Assembly (NCBI GenBank): GCA_964556425.1
Contig: CAZKWC010000033.1
Span: 1-31,532 of the forward strand
From: JALQUL01 sp964556425
Lineage (GTDB): Bacteria; Pseudomonadota; Gammaproteobacteria; Burkholderiales; Burkholderiaceae_C
Length of the DNA: 31,532 bases
Reading direction: 5' to 3'
The position numbers were made by a program, and so were the translations under genes. This document shows, in pieces, positions 7,217-15,261 of this stretch. The stretch's first letter is position 1. Every line of letters starts with the position of its first letter. The notes beneath the pieces are model-generated. The model was not told the DNA's origin. It made no database searches and worked only from the letters and a program-made list of their open reading frames with translations.

Positions 7217-9007
7217 ATGTATCAATATACCGAATTTGACAAACAATTTATTCAAGCCCGTGCCAATCAACATCGTGATCAACTCGAGCGTTATTTAAAA
7301 GGTGAATTAGGCGCAGAAGAATTTAGACCTTTGCGCTTGCAAAACGGCTGGTATGTACAACGTTTTGCCCCTATGTTAAGGGTGGCAGTACCATACGGTG
7401 AAATCTCTAGTCCACAACTGCGTGTTTTGTCACAAATTGCCCGTGACTACGATAAAAAAGAACAAAACGATTTAGATACCGCCAACCCAGGTTTATCGGA
7501 TTTATCTTCTTTACCCACTGGTGTAGGCCATTTCACCACCAGACAAAACGTGCAATTTAACTGGATTCCATTGGCAAAATCTGCCGATGTAATGGATTTG
7601 TTAGCCACCGTTAATATGCATGGTATTCAAACCTCTGGCAACTGTATTCGCAACATCACCACCGATGAGCGTGCAGGTGTTGCCACCGACGAATTAGTCG
7701 ATCCACGCCCCTTGGCTGAAATCATGCGTCAATGGAGCACACTGCATCCTGAGTTTGCTTTTTTACCGCGTAAATTTAAAATCGCTATCACTGGCGCCAC
7801 CGAAGACAGAGCCGCTACCCTCTGGCATGATGTGGGTTTATATGCCTTAAAAAATGCAGCGGGTGAAGTAGGTTTTAAAGTGTTTGTAGGCGGCGGCATG
7901 GGCCGCACACCAGTGATTGCCAGCGAACTCACTGACTTTTTACCGTGGGCACAAATTTTAAATTACCTAGAAGCCATTGTTCGTGTGTATAACCGTTGGG
8001 GTCGCCGCGATAATGCCTACAAAGCGCGTATTAAAATTTTAGTCAAAGCCGAAGGCCAACGTTATAAAGACGAAGTCAACGCCGAATACCAAGCCATTTT
8101 ACAAAATGATGGCGGCGTCCATACTATTACGCAAGCAGAGTTTGATCGTGTCAGTCGCTCTTTTGTCGCACCAGTTCGTGACCTCACTGCACCGGCTTAT
8201 AGAGCCAGCAAAGACTACTCAGAAGACAAAGCTTATACACGTTGGTTGCAGCAAAACGTTGCCGATCATCAAAACCCCGCCTTGGCTATTGTTACGCTTT
8301 CATTTAAACGCCCTGGCCACTCACCTGGTGACGCCAATGCCGAGCAATTATCCTATGCTGCCGATTTAACTGATACTTTTAGCGCTGGTGAAGCAAGAGT
8401 AAGTCATGATCAAAACTTGGTCTTGCCATGGGTGCGAAAAATAGATTTACCTGCTCTTTATGAACAAGCCAAAGCAGCTGATTTAGCCCGCTCCCACACC
8501 CGCTTATTAACCGATATGATTGCCTGCCCAGGCGGTGACTTCTGCGCCTTAGCCAACGCTCGATCACTCCCTATTTCAGCTGCCATTACAGAGCGTTATC
8601 AAGACCTTGATGAGTTACATGACTTAGGCGAAATTGATTTACACATTAGTGGTTGTATCAATTCCTGTGGTCACCATCACAGTGGTCACATTGGTATTTT
8701 AGGTGTTGATAAAGACGGTCAAGAATGGTATCAAATTACCCTCGGTGGCTCTGACGGCTCGGCTTTAAGCGGCGCTGCAGTAGCAGGAAAAGTCATTGGC
8801 CCTAGCTTTGCCGCCTCCGAAGTCCCTCATGTAATTGAGGCCATTTTAGATACCTATGCAGACCAACGCCAAGCCTCTGAAACATTTATTAACTCGGTGA
8901 AACGATTAGGACTAGAACCTTTTAAAACAGCAGCCAATGCCATGCGTACTAGCACTGCCATTAGACCATCAGCGCCAAAAATAGTGGCTGACTCTTCTGT
9001 CGATTAA
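7217..9007 (+). CDS. cysI: Sulfite (nitrite/sulfite) reductase hemoprotein, single chain
   Basis: The 596-residue enzyme reduces sulfite to sulfide with six electrons using coupled siroheme and a 4Fe-4S cluster. The cluster/siroheme cysteines are in the family pattern: Cys437-x5-Cys443 (CPGGDFC) and Cys480-x3-Cys484 (CINSC). N-terminal ferredoxin-like half-domains carry FTTRQNVQFNWI and the TSGNCIRNITTD segment. The protein belongs to the group in which one chain takes electrons from ferredoxin or an unknown donor, not the CysIJ complex, and no cysJ is present here. Neighbours downstream are DUF934, cysH, cysD and cysN at 45-98 bp spacings, so an assimilatory role is far more likely than nitrite reduction. 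No siroheme synthase gene (cysG) is in the window. The leader before the ATG is an A/T run with no obvious ribosome binding site. Confidence 0.93.
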   Translation: MYQYTEFDKQFIQARANQHRDQLERYLKGELGAEEFRPLRLQNGWYVQRFAPMLRVAVPYGEISSPQLRVLSQIARDYDKKEQNDLDTANPGLSDLSSLPTGVGHFTTRQNVQFNWIPLAKSADVMDLLATVNMHGIQTSGNCIRNITTDERAGVATDELVDPRPLAEIMRQWSTLHPEFAFLPRKFKIAITGATEDRAATLWHDVGLYALKNAAGEVGFKVFVGGGMGRTPVIASELTDFLPWAQILNYLEAIVRVYNRWGRRDNAYKARIKILVKAEGQRYKDEVNAEYQAILQNDGGVHTITQAEFDRVSRSFVAPVRDLTAPAYRASKDYSEDKAYTRWLQQNVADHQNPALAIVTLSFKRPGHSPGDANAEQLSYAADLTDTFSAGEARVSHDQNLVLPWVRKIDLPALYEQAKAADLARSHTRLLTDMIACPGGDFCALANARSLPISAAITERYQDLDELHDLGEIDLHISGCINSCGHHHSGHIGILGVDKDGQEWYQITLGGSDGSALSGAAVAGKVIGPSFAASEVPHVIEAILDTYADQRQASETFINSVKRLGLEPFKTAANAMRTSTAIRPSAPKIVADSSVD

Positions 9008-9061
9008 GCTGTTTTTAAATGACCACTATCTAATCACTATTTATTGAATACGAGTTTTAAA

Positions 9062-9448
9062 ATGATTGAATTATTTTTAGCAGACACCAATAGCGCAACA
9101 ATTACGGATTTACCTACTAGCGTTTTACGCCCACAAAACGACCTTGACGCACGAGACCTTGACCTTACGGGTATTGAACGCATTGAATTGAGTTTTCCAA
9201 AATTTGTTGATGGCAGAGCCTATTCACAAGCGTTTGTACTACGTCGTCGTTTAGGTTTTAAAGGCGATATTCGTGCCATAGGTGATGTGTTGGTTGACCA
9301 AGTCGAACAAATGCAACGCTGTGGCTTTAGCAGCGCTGTATTACGTGCTGACCAATCACTAGAAACTGCCAAACGCCAATTACAGCGTTACCAAGATTTT
9401 TATCAAGGTGATGCAGCTGATGTATTGCCTCATTTTGTTCAAGCCTAA
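9062..9448 (+). CDS. DUF934 protein of the sulfate-assimilation cluster
   Basis: A 128-residue soluble protein of the DUF934 family, recognised from ERIELSFPKFVDGRAYSQAFVLRRRLGFKGDIRAIGDVLVDQ, the conserved block of that family. Its biochemical function is unknown. In beta- and gammaproteobacteria this family commonly lies between the sulfite reductase and cysH, exactly as here (54 bp after cysI, 46 bp before cysH), so a role in sulfite reduction or in assembling the reductase is likely. I chose the ATG at 9062; a TTG at 9044 would add six residues without support. No membrane segment or signal is visible. Confidence 0.88.
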   Translation: MIELFLADTNSATITDLPTSVLRPQNDLDARDLDLTGIERIELSFPKFVDGRAYSQAFVLRRRLGFKGDIRAIGDVLVDQVEQMQRCGFSSAVLRADQSLETAKRQLQRYQDFYQGDAADVLPHFVQA

Positions 9449-9494
9449 TTTTTAGTTGCTTTTATCATTTTTATTACTTAATTTACTCCTAATT

Positions 9495-10310
9495 ATGAGC
9501 AACGAAGTCTCCAACATTTCTTCTGATTTAACTAATGCCTCTTCCAGTATTAGTTTTTTATCGCAAAACAATTCTGCAGTACCAGCCAAAGCCATTACTT
9601 TGTATGCCAAAAAAAGCAGCAATTTTGACGCCCAACTGCTAGAAACGATTGCCTTGTTGCAAAAAGCAGTCACCGAATATGGTCCTGTGGTGCAAGCTAG
9701 TAGCCTTGGTGCAGAAGATATGGTGCTGACCCACATTGCTCAAAATAATGGAATTGCTATTCCAGTATTTGTGCTAGAAACAGGCCGACTGCATACTGAA
9801 ACCCTAGATTTACTTGAAAAAACCAAGGCCCAATTAGGTGACTTGTTAACGGTTTATAGCCCAAAAGCTGCCGATGTACAAACCTACAATCAAACTCATG
9901 GCCTTGACGCAATTTATGAAAGCATAGAGCTGCGTAAAGCCTGTTGCCAAATTCGCAAACTAGAGCCTTTAGAGCGGGCTTTAGCGGGTAAAAAAACTTG
10001 GTTAACAGGCCTGCGCCGTGAACAATCTGGGGCTAGGTCAGTCGTGGCTTTTATTGATGAATCTGAAGTAGCCAGCACTGGTCGAGTCAAAATCAACCCC
10101 TTAGCTGCCTGGTCTTGGGGTGATATTTGGCACTACATTCAAGCCCATCAAGTCAACTACAACGTATTGCATGATCAGTTTTTCCCCAGCATTGGTTGTG
10201 AGCCCTGCACCCGTGCAGTCACATTAGGCGAAGACCCTCGCTCGGGTCGTTGGTGGTGGGAAGACGCATCACTTAAAGAATGCGGTTTACATGCGAAAAC
10301 GCCTTCTTAA
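9495..10310 (+). CDS. cysH: Adenylyl-sulfate (APS) reductase, 4Fe-4S type
   Basis: A 271-residue thioredoxin- or glutathione-dependent reductase releasing sulfite. The presence of four cysteines, Cys150-Cys151 (in ACCQIRK) and Cys235-xx-Cys238 (in GCEPCTR), marks the 4Fe-4S enzymes that use APS directly, not the cluster-less PAPS reductases. The nucleotide-binding segment reads SSLGAEDMVLTHI, the modified P-loop of the family, and GLRREQSGAR contributes to phosphate binding. The lack of a cysC gene or CysC fusion in the cluster agrees with APS being the substrate. The last part, with the Cys-containing KECGLH motif, supplies the catalytic cysteine. I chose the ATG at 9495 because an upstream TTG at 9456 would only add a hydrophobic stretch unlike the family. 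Confidence 0.93.
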   Translation: MSNEVSNISSDLTNASSSISFLSQNNSAVPAKAITLYAKKSSNFDAQLLETIALLQKAVTEYGPVVQASSLGAEDMVLTHIAQNNGIAIPVFVLETGRLHTETLDLLEKTKAQLGDLLTVYSPKAADVQTYNQTHGLDAIYESIELRKACCQIRKLEPLERALAGKKTWLTGLRREQSGARSVVAFIDESEVASTGRVKINPLAAWSWGDIWHYIQAHQVNYNVLHDQFFPSIGCEPCTRAVTLGEDPRSGRWWWEDASLKECGLHAKTPS

Positions 10311-10355
10311 AACCATTCATTCATTATTTATTTTTACCCAATTCAATTTAAAGCC

Positions 10356-11162
10356 ATGAACGCCATTACTTCACACTCTGCTTTACAAGGCCTTAGCAAT
10401 CAGCATCTAGATGCGCTAGAGGAAGAAACGATTTATATTTTGCGTGAAACTGCGGCCAGTTTTGAACGCCCCACGATTTTATTTTCTGGCGGCAAAGACT
10501 CTTTGGTGCTTTTAAAATGCGCCGAAAAAGCTTTTGGTGTGGGCCGTATTCCGTTTCCATTGCTCATGATTGATACTGGTCATAACTTTAAAGAAGTCAC
10601 CGATTTTCGCGATAGCAGAGCCAAAGAATTAGGCGCTGAACTGATTGTACGTAGTGTCGAAGACTCTATGGCACGAGGCACGGTCAGGTTGTCTCACCCA
10701 GGTGAATCCCGTAACGCTCATCAATCGGTCACCTTACTTGAAGCCATTGAAGAGTTTCGTTTTGATGCATTAGTGGGCGGAGCTCGCCGCGATGAAGAAA
10801 AAGCCCGTGCTAAAGAACGTATTTTTTCACACCGTGATAGTTTTGGACAATGGCAACCTAAATCACAACGCCCAGAATTATGGAATTTATTTAACACTCG
10901 CATTCAAATGGGTGAACACTTTAGAGTGTTTCCAATTTCTAACTGGACCGAACTAGACGTTTGGCAATANNNNNNNNNNNNNNNNNNNNNNNNNNNNNNN
11001 NNNNNNNNNNNNNNNNNNNNNNNNNNNNNNNNNNNNNNNNNNNNNNNNNNNNNNNNNNNNNNNNNNNNNAATGCCGATTTAAGCGAGCGCGGCGCTACCC
11101 GTATGGATGATAAAACATCCGATGCTTCTATGGAAAAACGTAAAAAAGAAGGTTACTTCTAA
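10356..11162 (+). CDS. cysD: Sulfate adenylyltransferase subunit 2 (interrupted by assembly gap)
   Basis: CysD is the ATP-pyrophosphatase subunit that makes APS from ATP and sulfate, driven by the CysN GTPase. The PP-loop SGGKDS is at residues 44-49 and LMIDTGHNFKE and GGARRDEEKARAKERIFSHRDSFGQWQPKSQ follow as in the family. A run of 100 N starts right after WTELDVWQ. The sequence resumes with LSERGATRMDD and the conserved end SMEKRKKEGYF. The known parts total about 234 residues, while the family is about 300, so roughly 70-80 residues are hidden and the true gap is probably over 200 bp. The apparent continuity of frame across 100 N is therefore meaningless. It lies 45 bp after cysH and 98 bp before cysN. 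Confidence 0.93.
   Translation: MNAITSHSALQGLSNQHLDALEEETIYILRETAASFERPTILFSGGKDSLVLLKCAEKAFGVGRIPFPLLMIDTGHNFKEVTDFRDSRAKELGAELIVRSVEDSMARGTVRLSHPGESRNAHQSVTLLEAIEEFRFDALVGGARRDEEKARAKERIFSHRDSFGQWQPKSQRPELWNLFNTRIQMGEHFRVFPISNWTELDVWQXXXXXXXXXXXXXXXXXXXXXXXXXXXXXXXXXXNADLSERGATRMDDKTSDASMEKRKKEGYF
10970..11069. other. Assembly gap of 100 N within cysD
   Basis: Exactly 100 unknown bases, a conventional placeholder length. The flanks encode the WTELDVWQ segment and the C-terminal end of CysD, so both sides belong to the same gene and the join order is right, but the size is not measured. Confidence 0.97.
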
Positions 11163-11163
11163 A

Positions 11164-11217
11164 TTGAATAAGCGCTAATTGGTCTTGCCTGTAGCGTCAA
11201 TACCTGACGCTATTCAA
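11164..11217 (+). promoter_or_regulatory. Alternative RNA hairpins between cysD and cysN
   Basis: A perfect hairpin TAGCGTC (11192-11198) / GACGCTA (11206-11212) has a 7-nt loop. The same right arm, extended to 11217, can instead pair with 11164-11174 (TTGAATA, one bulged A, GCG against CGC-TATTCAA). The two pairings exclude each other. No T run follows, so this is not a simple terminator; it could tune cysN translation or processing, or be chance. This is the longest spacer of the cluster. Confidence 0.4.
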
Positions 11218-11260
11218 CAAGCAACATAATATGCTTTAACTCTTAATTTTAATAAATCAA

Positions 11261-12565
11261 ATGAATAACACCACTCCAGCCACCTTATCAGAAGATACTG
11301 CTCAAGCCCTGCGTTTTATTACTTGTGGCAGTGTTGATGATGGCAAAAGCACTTTAATTGGCCGTTTATTAGTCGATAGCCGTTCTGTTTTACAAGACCA
11401 ATTGGCGGGTGTACAACGCAGTGGCGCAACCGATTTAGCCTTACTCACCGATGGCTTAAGCGCCGAACGTGAACAAGGCATTACGATTGATGTGGCCTAT
11501 CGCTATTTTGCTACTCCTAATCGTAAATTTATTATTGGTGATGCTCCAGGTCACGAACAATACACCCGCAATATGGTGACGGCTGCTAGTAGCGCCGATG
11601 CAGCTGTGGTGTTGGTGGATGCCACCAAACTCAAATGGCAAGATGCCAATTTAACTTTGTTGCCACAAACTATTCGCCATAGCTTGTTATTAAAGTTATT
11701 GCGAGTACCAGCCATTATTGTGGCGGTTAATAAACTAGACGCTATTGATGCGGCTCAGGCTCAATTGGCCTTTACCAATATTTCCAATGCCATGAAAAAA
11801 TTTGCCGAACAGCAAAATATTGCATTGCATGCCATTATTCCTATTTCGGCTTTGAATGGTAATAATGTAGTGAGCTTAGATGCTGGCTGGTGTGGCTATG
11901 GTAACAACACCCAAGAAAAATCATTGCTTGAGACCCTAGAGGCACTTTCGTGCACCCCTGCAGATGTGCAGCTCGCTCCTGCTTTCCCTGTGCAATGGGT
12001 AGAAAAATTTTCTTCCTCTGCCGACACACAACAAGGTCGCCGCGTATTTTGGGGTCGTGTCGCAGGTGGCACATTTGCTGTAGGCCAAGAAATTACAATT
12101 TTGCCAAGCGGTCAATCAGCTGTGGTAGCGCAAGTTTTAAGCCATGTGCGTGAGTCAAAGTCGGTGGCTGCAGGACACAGCGCTGGTATTATTTTAGACC
12201 GTGAAGTCGATGTTTCTAGGGGCGATTGGTTGCTTGCTAAAGGTGCATACAGCCCTAGCAATCAAGTAACGGCTACCGTAGCTTGGCTAGACGATGAAGC
12301 TTTAGTACCAGGCCGCACTTATTGGGCTTTGCATGGCAACCGTTGGGTCAAAGCCAAAGTTCAACGCATTATTGACCAACTTGATATTCAAACCTTGCAG
12401 CCGCTTGAGGCGAGCTCTTTGCCAGCCAATGCAATTGGCGATATAGAAATTCGCTTTTTAGATGCATTGCCAGTGTTGCCTTTTGCCCAAGCCCGTCAAT
12501 TAGGTGCGATGATTTTGGTCGATACCGCAAGCAACAAAACTTCTGGGGCAATTTTAGTTAAATAA
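11261..12565 (+). CDS. cysN: Sulfate adenylyltransferase subunit 1 (GTPase)
   Basis: The 434-residue large subunit is an EF-Tu-like GTPase that couples GTP hydrolysis to APS formation by CysD. Motifs: G1 GSVDDGKS at residues 23-30, the family switch region DGLSAEREQGITIDVAYRYF, G3 DAPGHEQY, and G4 NKLD. Domains II and III follow. There is no fused APS kinase (CysC), in agreement with the APS-specific CysH upstream. It is the last gene of the cys cluster; a bulged hairpin at 12607-12643 lies 42 bp after the stop. An insertion with GYGNNTQEKSLLETLEALSC near residue 210 is ordinary linker variation. No Shine-Dalgarno-like sequence precedes the ATG. Confidence 0.95.
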   Translation: MNNTTPATLSEDTAQALRFITCGSVDDGKSTLIGRLLVDSRSVLQDQLAGVQRSGATDLALLTDGLSAEREQGITIDVAYRYFATPNRKFIIGDAPGHEQYTRNMVTAASSADAAVVLVDATKLKWQDANLTLLPQTIRHSLLLKLLRVPAIIVAVNKLDAIDAAQAQLAFTNISNAMKKFAEQQNIALHAIIPISALNGNNVVSLDAGWCGYGNNTQEKSLLETLEALSCTPADVQLAPAFPVQWVEKFSSSADTQQGRRVFWGRVAGGTFAVGQEITILPSGQSAVVAQVLSHVRESKSVAAGHSAGIILDREVDVSRGDWLLAKGAYSPSNQVTATVAWLDDEALVPGRTYWALHGNRWVKAKVQRIIDQLDIQTLQPLEASSLPANAIGDIEIRFLDALPVLPFAQARQLGAMILVDTASNKTSGAILVK

Positions 12566-12606
12566 GCCCAAAACAATCAATTTGTTAGAAGTTTTACTGC
12601 TTAAAC

Positions 12607-12643
12607 TACCCAGAAAACCTATAAATTTTAGGTTCTCTGGGTA
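12607..12643. terminator. Hairpin downstream of cysN, possible terminator
   Basis: TACCCAGA (12607-12614) pairs with TCTGGGTA (12636-12643), with a further six pairs after one mismatch (AACCTA/TAGGTT). It is a long stem but is followed by an A run, not T, so intrinsic termination is uncertain. The rest of the 267-bp spacer up to fdxA has no gene. Confidence 0.45.
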
Positions 12644-12832
12644 AAAACCTTAATGCCCCACAAAAAACACATTAAAATCCAATATTAGTTAAATTTTAAC
12701 TTGATGATTTTTCAAAAAGTGCTGGCACTGATTCTATTTACTTAAAGAACCATGCTTCTTATCAGACCTGCACTTTTTTACTCCTTTTTTGTAGTTCACA
12801 TAATTTTCGTTATTTAACGTAATAGACCTATC

Positions 12833-13162
12833 ATGACCCATATTGTTTCTGAATCTTGTATCCGCTGCAAATATACCGACTGCGTTGACGTATGCCCCGT
12901 AGATTGCTTCCGCGAAGGCCCCAATATGTTGGTAATTGATCCCGATGAATGTATTGATTGTGCAGTTTGTATTCCAGAGTGCCCAGCCAACGCCATTTAT
13001 GCTGAAGAAGACGTTCCAGCGGATCAAGTCTCTTATATTGCGCTTAATGCAGAGCTCAGCCGCTTACCGACTTGGAAAAGTATTACTAAGCGCAAAGATG
13101 CCTTACCTGACGCAGATGAGTGGAAAGATGTTCCTAACAAATTTGCCGAATTAGTTCGCTAA
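12833..13162 (+). CDS. fdxA: FdxA, seven-iron ferredoxin
   Basis: A 109-residue low-potential electron carrier with one 3Fe-4S and one 4Fe-4S cluster. The N-terminal cysteines lie in ESCIRCKYTDCVDVCPVDC, and the second cluster motif is CIDCAVCIPECP. The C-terminal about 50 residues form the extension typical of FdxA of proteobacteria (YIALNAELSRLPTWKSITKRKDALPDADEWKDVPNK). It is followed by a good terminator, then by a ferredoxin-NADP reductase. The position just downstream of the sulfate-assimilation genes suggests, but does not prove, that it passes electrons to CysI. Other partners, including Fe-S assembly or P450-like enzymes, remain possible. A leader of about 270 bp may carry its own promoter. 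Confidence 0.95.
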   Translation: MTHIVSESCIRCKYTDCVDVCPVDCFREGPNMLVIDPDECIDCAVCIPECPANAIYAEEDVPADQVSYIALNAELSRLPTWKSITKRKDALPDADEWKDVPNKFAELVR

Positions 13163-13190
13163 TTTTTAGCTATTATGGTGTAGCATCTAT

Positions 13191-13222
13191 AAAAGTCGGG
13201 TAAGTATCTACCCGGCTTTTTT
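13191..13222 (+). terminator. Rho-independent terminator after fdxA
   Basis: Arms AAGTCGGGTA (13193-13202) and TACCCGGCTT (13209-13218) form a 10-bp stem with one G-U pair and a 6-nt loop, then a T run to 13222. It separates fdxA from the reductase gene, so the two are not simply one transcript. Confidence 0.85.
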
Positions 13223-13278
13223 GCGTTTTAACATTGCAATTTTTTTGCATCTTTTATTTTTATTTTTTAGTATTTTGC

Positions 13279-14472
13279 ATGTCCAATAGCTCCATTAGTG
13301 ATCAATCAGAAATTTATTCAGATGCCATCATCATTGGTGCTGGGCCGGTGGGCTTGTGGCAGGCGTTTCAACTCAATTTATTAGGTTTAAGCACCCAAAT
13401 TATTGATGTATTAGATCAAGTCGGTGGACAGTGTTCGCAGCTTTATCCCGATAAATATATTTACGACATTCCGGGCTTTGCAAAAATAACAGCCTCACAG
13501 TTAAGTCATAATTTACATCAACAATTAAGCCCATTTACCAGTCGCCCCTATCACACACAAAATCAAGAATTAAACGCAGTTTGGCAAGCACAGGCTCAAC
13601 CTTTTTGCCAATTTCACTACCAACAATTGGTTAGCGAACTTTTTGAATTAGACACTACTGAACTTGCTACGTCAGAGCAAAATTTGCAGGCTTTTAAACA
13701 ATTTAAAATAAGCACACAAAGTGGTTTGTCTTTAAGGGCCAGGGCACTTTTTATTTGCGCTGGAGCGGGTGCTTTTTTACCCAAAAAACCTGCAGTTACC
13801 AACCTTGCAGAATTTGAAAATAAAGGCGTTTTTTATCAAGTTCCTAGCTTTGATCTTCTACAAGACCAAACGGTGTTAATTCAGGGTGATGATGAAAACG
13901 CCCTGCAAGCGAGTATTCAATTAGCCCAAGCTTATGAAAAAAATCATATCCAGCAAGTTGTTTATCATATTCACAGACGTGAAGTTTTTACGGCAAGCAC
14001 AGAGCTACAAAACCAATTTAAACAACTACAACAAAGTGGTCAAATTGTGTTTATTGCAGGCCAAGTAAAAGCCCTGCATGCTCAGCAAAATGCCTCCGAC
14101 TTTTACAAGCTTGAACGCATTGAAATTAGTTTATCTGCCACTGCTGAAAGTTACTTTTTAACAGCTGCCATTTATTGCCCCTTATTGGGTTTAAGTCCTA
14201 AACTAGGCCCATTGCAAAACTGGGGGCTAGCATTAGAACAAAAACATTTACCTGTGCAACTGCCCTACTATTCAACCGAGCTTAACGGCATTTACGCAGT
14301 AGGCGATGTTAACCATTACCCTGGCAAAAGAAAACTATTAGTCACTGGTTTTCATGAGGCCACAATGGCCGCCTACGATTGCGCAGAGCAACTCAAACAA
14401 GGCAAAGTATTGTTGCAATACACCAGTGCCAGCAAACAATTACAAACCCGGTTGGGCTTAACAATCGAATAA
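13279..14472 (+). CDS. Ferredoxin-NADP reductase, thioredoxin-reductase-like type
   Basis: A 397-residue FAD protein. The FAD motif IIGAGPVG is at residues 18-25, followed by DQVGGQCSQLYPDKYIYDIPGF, the signature of the TrxB-like ferredoxin-NADP reductases. The end carries GIYAVGDVNHYPGKRKLLVTGFHEA, the second FAD contact. No CxxC redox pair is present, so it is not a thioredoxin reductase. Two features are odd. The usual GGGDSA-type NADP motif is replaced by Gly203-Asp-Asp-Glu-Asn-Ala208. And Gln-rich insertions around residues 95-140 make it about 50 residues longer than the family. The ATG at 13279 was chosen; an upstream ATG at 13234 would add an aromatic-rich, terminator-proximal tail. 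The context suggests it may reduce FdxA or another ferredoxin for CysI. Confidence 0.82.
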   Translation: MSNSSISDQSEIYSDAIIIGAGPVGLWQAFQLNLLGLSTQIIDVLDQVGGQCSQLYPDKYIYDIPGFAKITASQLSHNLHQQLSPFTSRPYHTQNQELNAVWQAQAQPFCQFHYQQLVSELFELDTTELATSEQNLQAFKQFKISTQSGLSLRARALFICAGAGAFLPKKPAVTNLAEFENKGVFYQVPSFDLLQDQTVLIQGDDENALQASIQLAQAYEKNHIQQVVYHIHRREVFTASTELQNQFKQLQQSGQIVFIAGQVKALHAQQNASDFYKLERIEISLSATAESYFLTAAIYCPLLGLSPKLGPLQNWGLALEQKHLPVQLPYYSTELNGIYAVGDVNHYPGKRKLLVTGFHEATMAAYDCAEQLKQGKVLLQYTSASKQLQTRLGLTIE

Positions 14473-14533
14473 ATAGCCCTATTTGATTTAAAATTAAATC
14501 AGTTTTGTTTTGACTCAAAGGCCTACTCACACC

Positions 14534-15103
14534 ATGAATCCATTTCCCTCTTGTATTGGAATTTTTGACAGTGGTGTGGGAGGCTTAAGTGTTTTAAAAG
14601 CACTGCGGCAAGAACTACCCCATGAAAGCCTGCTTTATTTCTCTGATAGTGCTTTTGCCCCCTATGGCGAACGCTCTGAACAAGAGGTGGTTCAGCGCTC
14701 TGAACATATTACGGCCACTTTAATTCAACAGGGCGCTAAAGCATTAGTTATTGCCTGTAACACGGCCACAGCTGCTGCGGTGCATCATTTGCGCCAGCAT
14801 TATCCACACCTGCCTATTGTGGGTGTAGAGCCTGCTTTAAAACCTGCCTCTATTAGCAGNNNNNNNNNNNNNNNNNNNNNNNNNNNNNNNNNNNNNNNNN
14901 NNNNNNNNNNNNNNNNNNNNNNNNNNNNNNNNNNNNNNNNNNNNNNNNNNNNNNNNNNNATTGCTAAGCATACCCATTTATTGTTAAAAAATAATCAAAA
15001 AAATTCACCACTGGCGGTATCGGCAAATGCTGGGGGTATTTGCTATCAAACCAGTGGTGATTTAAAAAAACTCCAACAATTTGCCGCTAGTTTAGGACTT
15101 TAG
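14534..15103 (+). CDS. murI: Glutamate racemase (interrupted by assembly gap)
   Basis: MurI makes D-glutamate for peptidoglycan. The N-terminal part is plain: IGIFDSGVGGLSVLKAL, YFSDSAFAPYGERS and VIACNTATAAAV with the first catalytic Cys. After about 108 residues a run of 100 N begins. The sequence resumes with a 47-residue C-terminal end containing YQTSGDLKKLQQFAASLGL, which matches the end of MurI. The family has about 270 residues, so roughly 110 are missing, including the second catalytic Cys (GCTHYP), and the real gap is likely over 300 bp. The ATG at 14534 was preferred to a TTG at 14510. It is 61 bp after the reductase gene on the same strand and converges with the operon beyond. Confidence 0.92.
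   Translation: MNPFPSCIGIFDSGVGGLSVLKALRQELPHESLLYFSDSAFAPYGERSEQEVVQRSEHITATLIQQGAKALVIACNTATAAAVHHLRQHYPHLPIVGVEPALKPASISXXXXXXXXXXXXXXXXXXXXXXXXXXXXXXXXXXIAKHTHLLLKNNQKNSPLAVSANAGGICYQTSGDLKKLQQFAASLGL
14860..14959. other. Assembly gap of 100 N within murI
   Basis: Exactly 100 unknown bases between the N-terminal and C-terminal parts of glutamate racemase. The placeholder length is shorter than the missing protein segment requires. Confidence 0.97.
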
Positions 15104-15261
15104 TTGGAATTACCCTGAGAAACTTCTCTTCTTGACTTTTCATCATCACATCATCACAGACTACTCTTGTTTTATGAGTTTTACAAGGAGTTAAGCTACT
15201 AATTAACTCCCTATCCGCTCTAGGTTTTAACTCAATTTGAATAGTCCCATCTACACTTTCG

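Noticed and set aside
12735..12760. Sigma-54-type promoter before fdxA, starting TGGCAC
   Set aside because: The GG half is present (near 12720-12727) but no GC half (TTGCA) follows at the proper spacing.
15187..15210. Terminator between murI and the DUF3617 gene (GGAGTTAA / TTAACTCC)
   Set aside because: The 8-bp arms are perfect but no T run follows on either strand; kept as an uncertain hairpin only.
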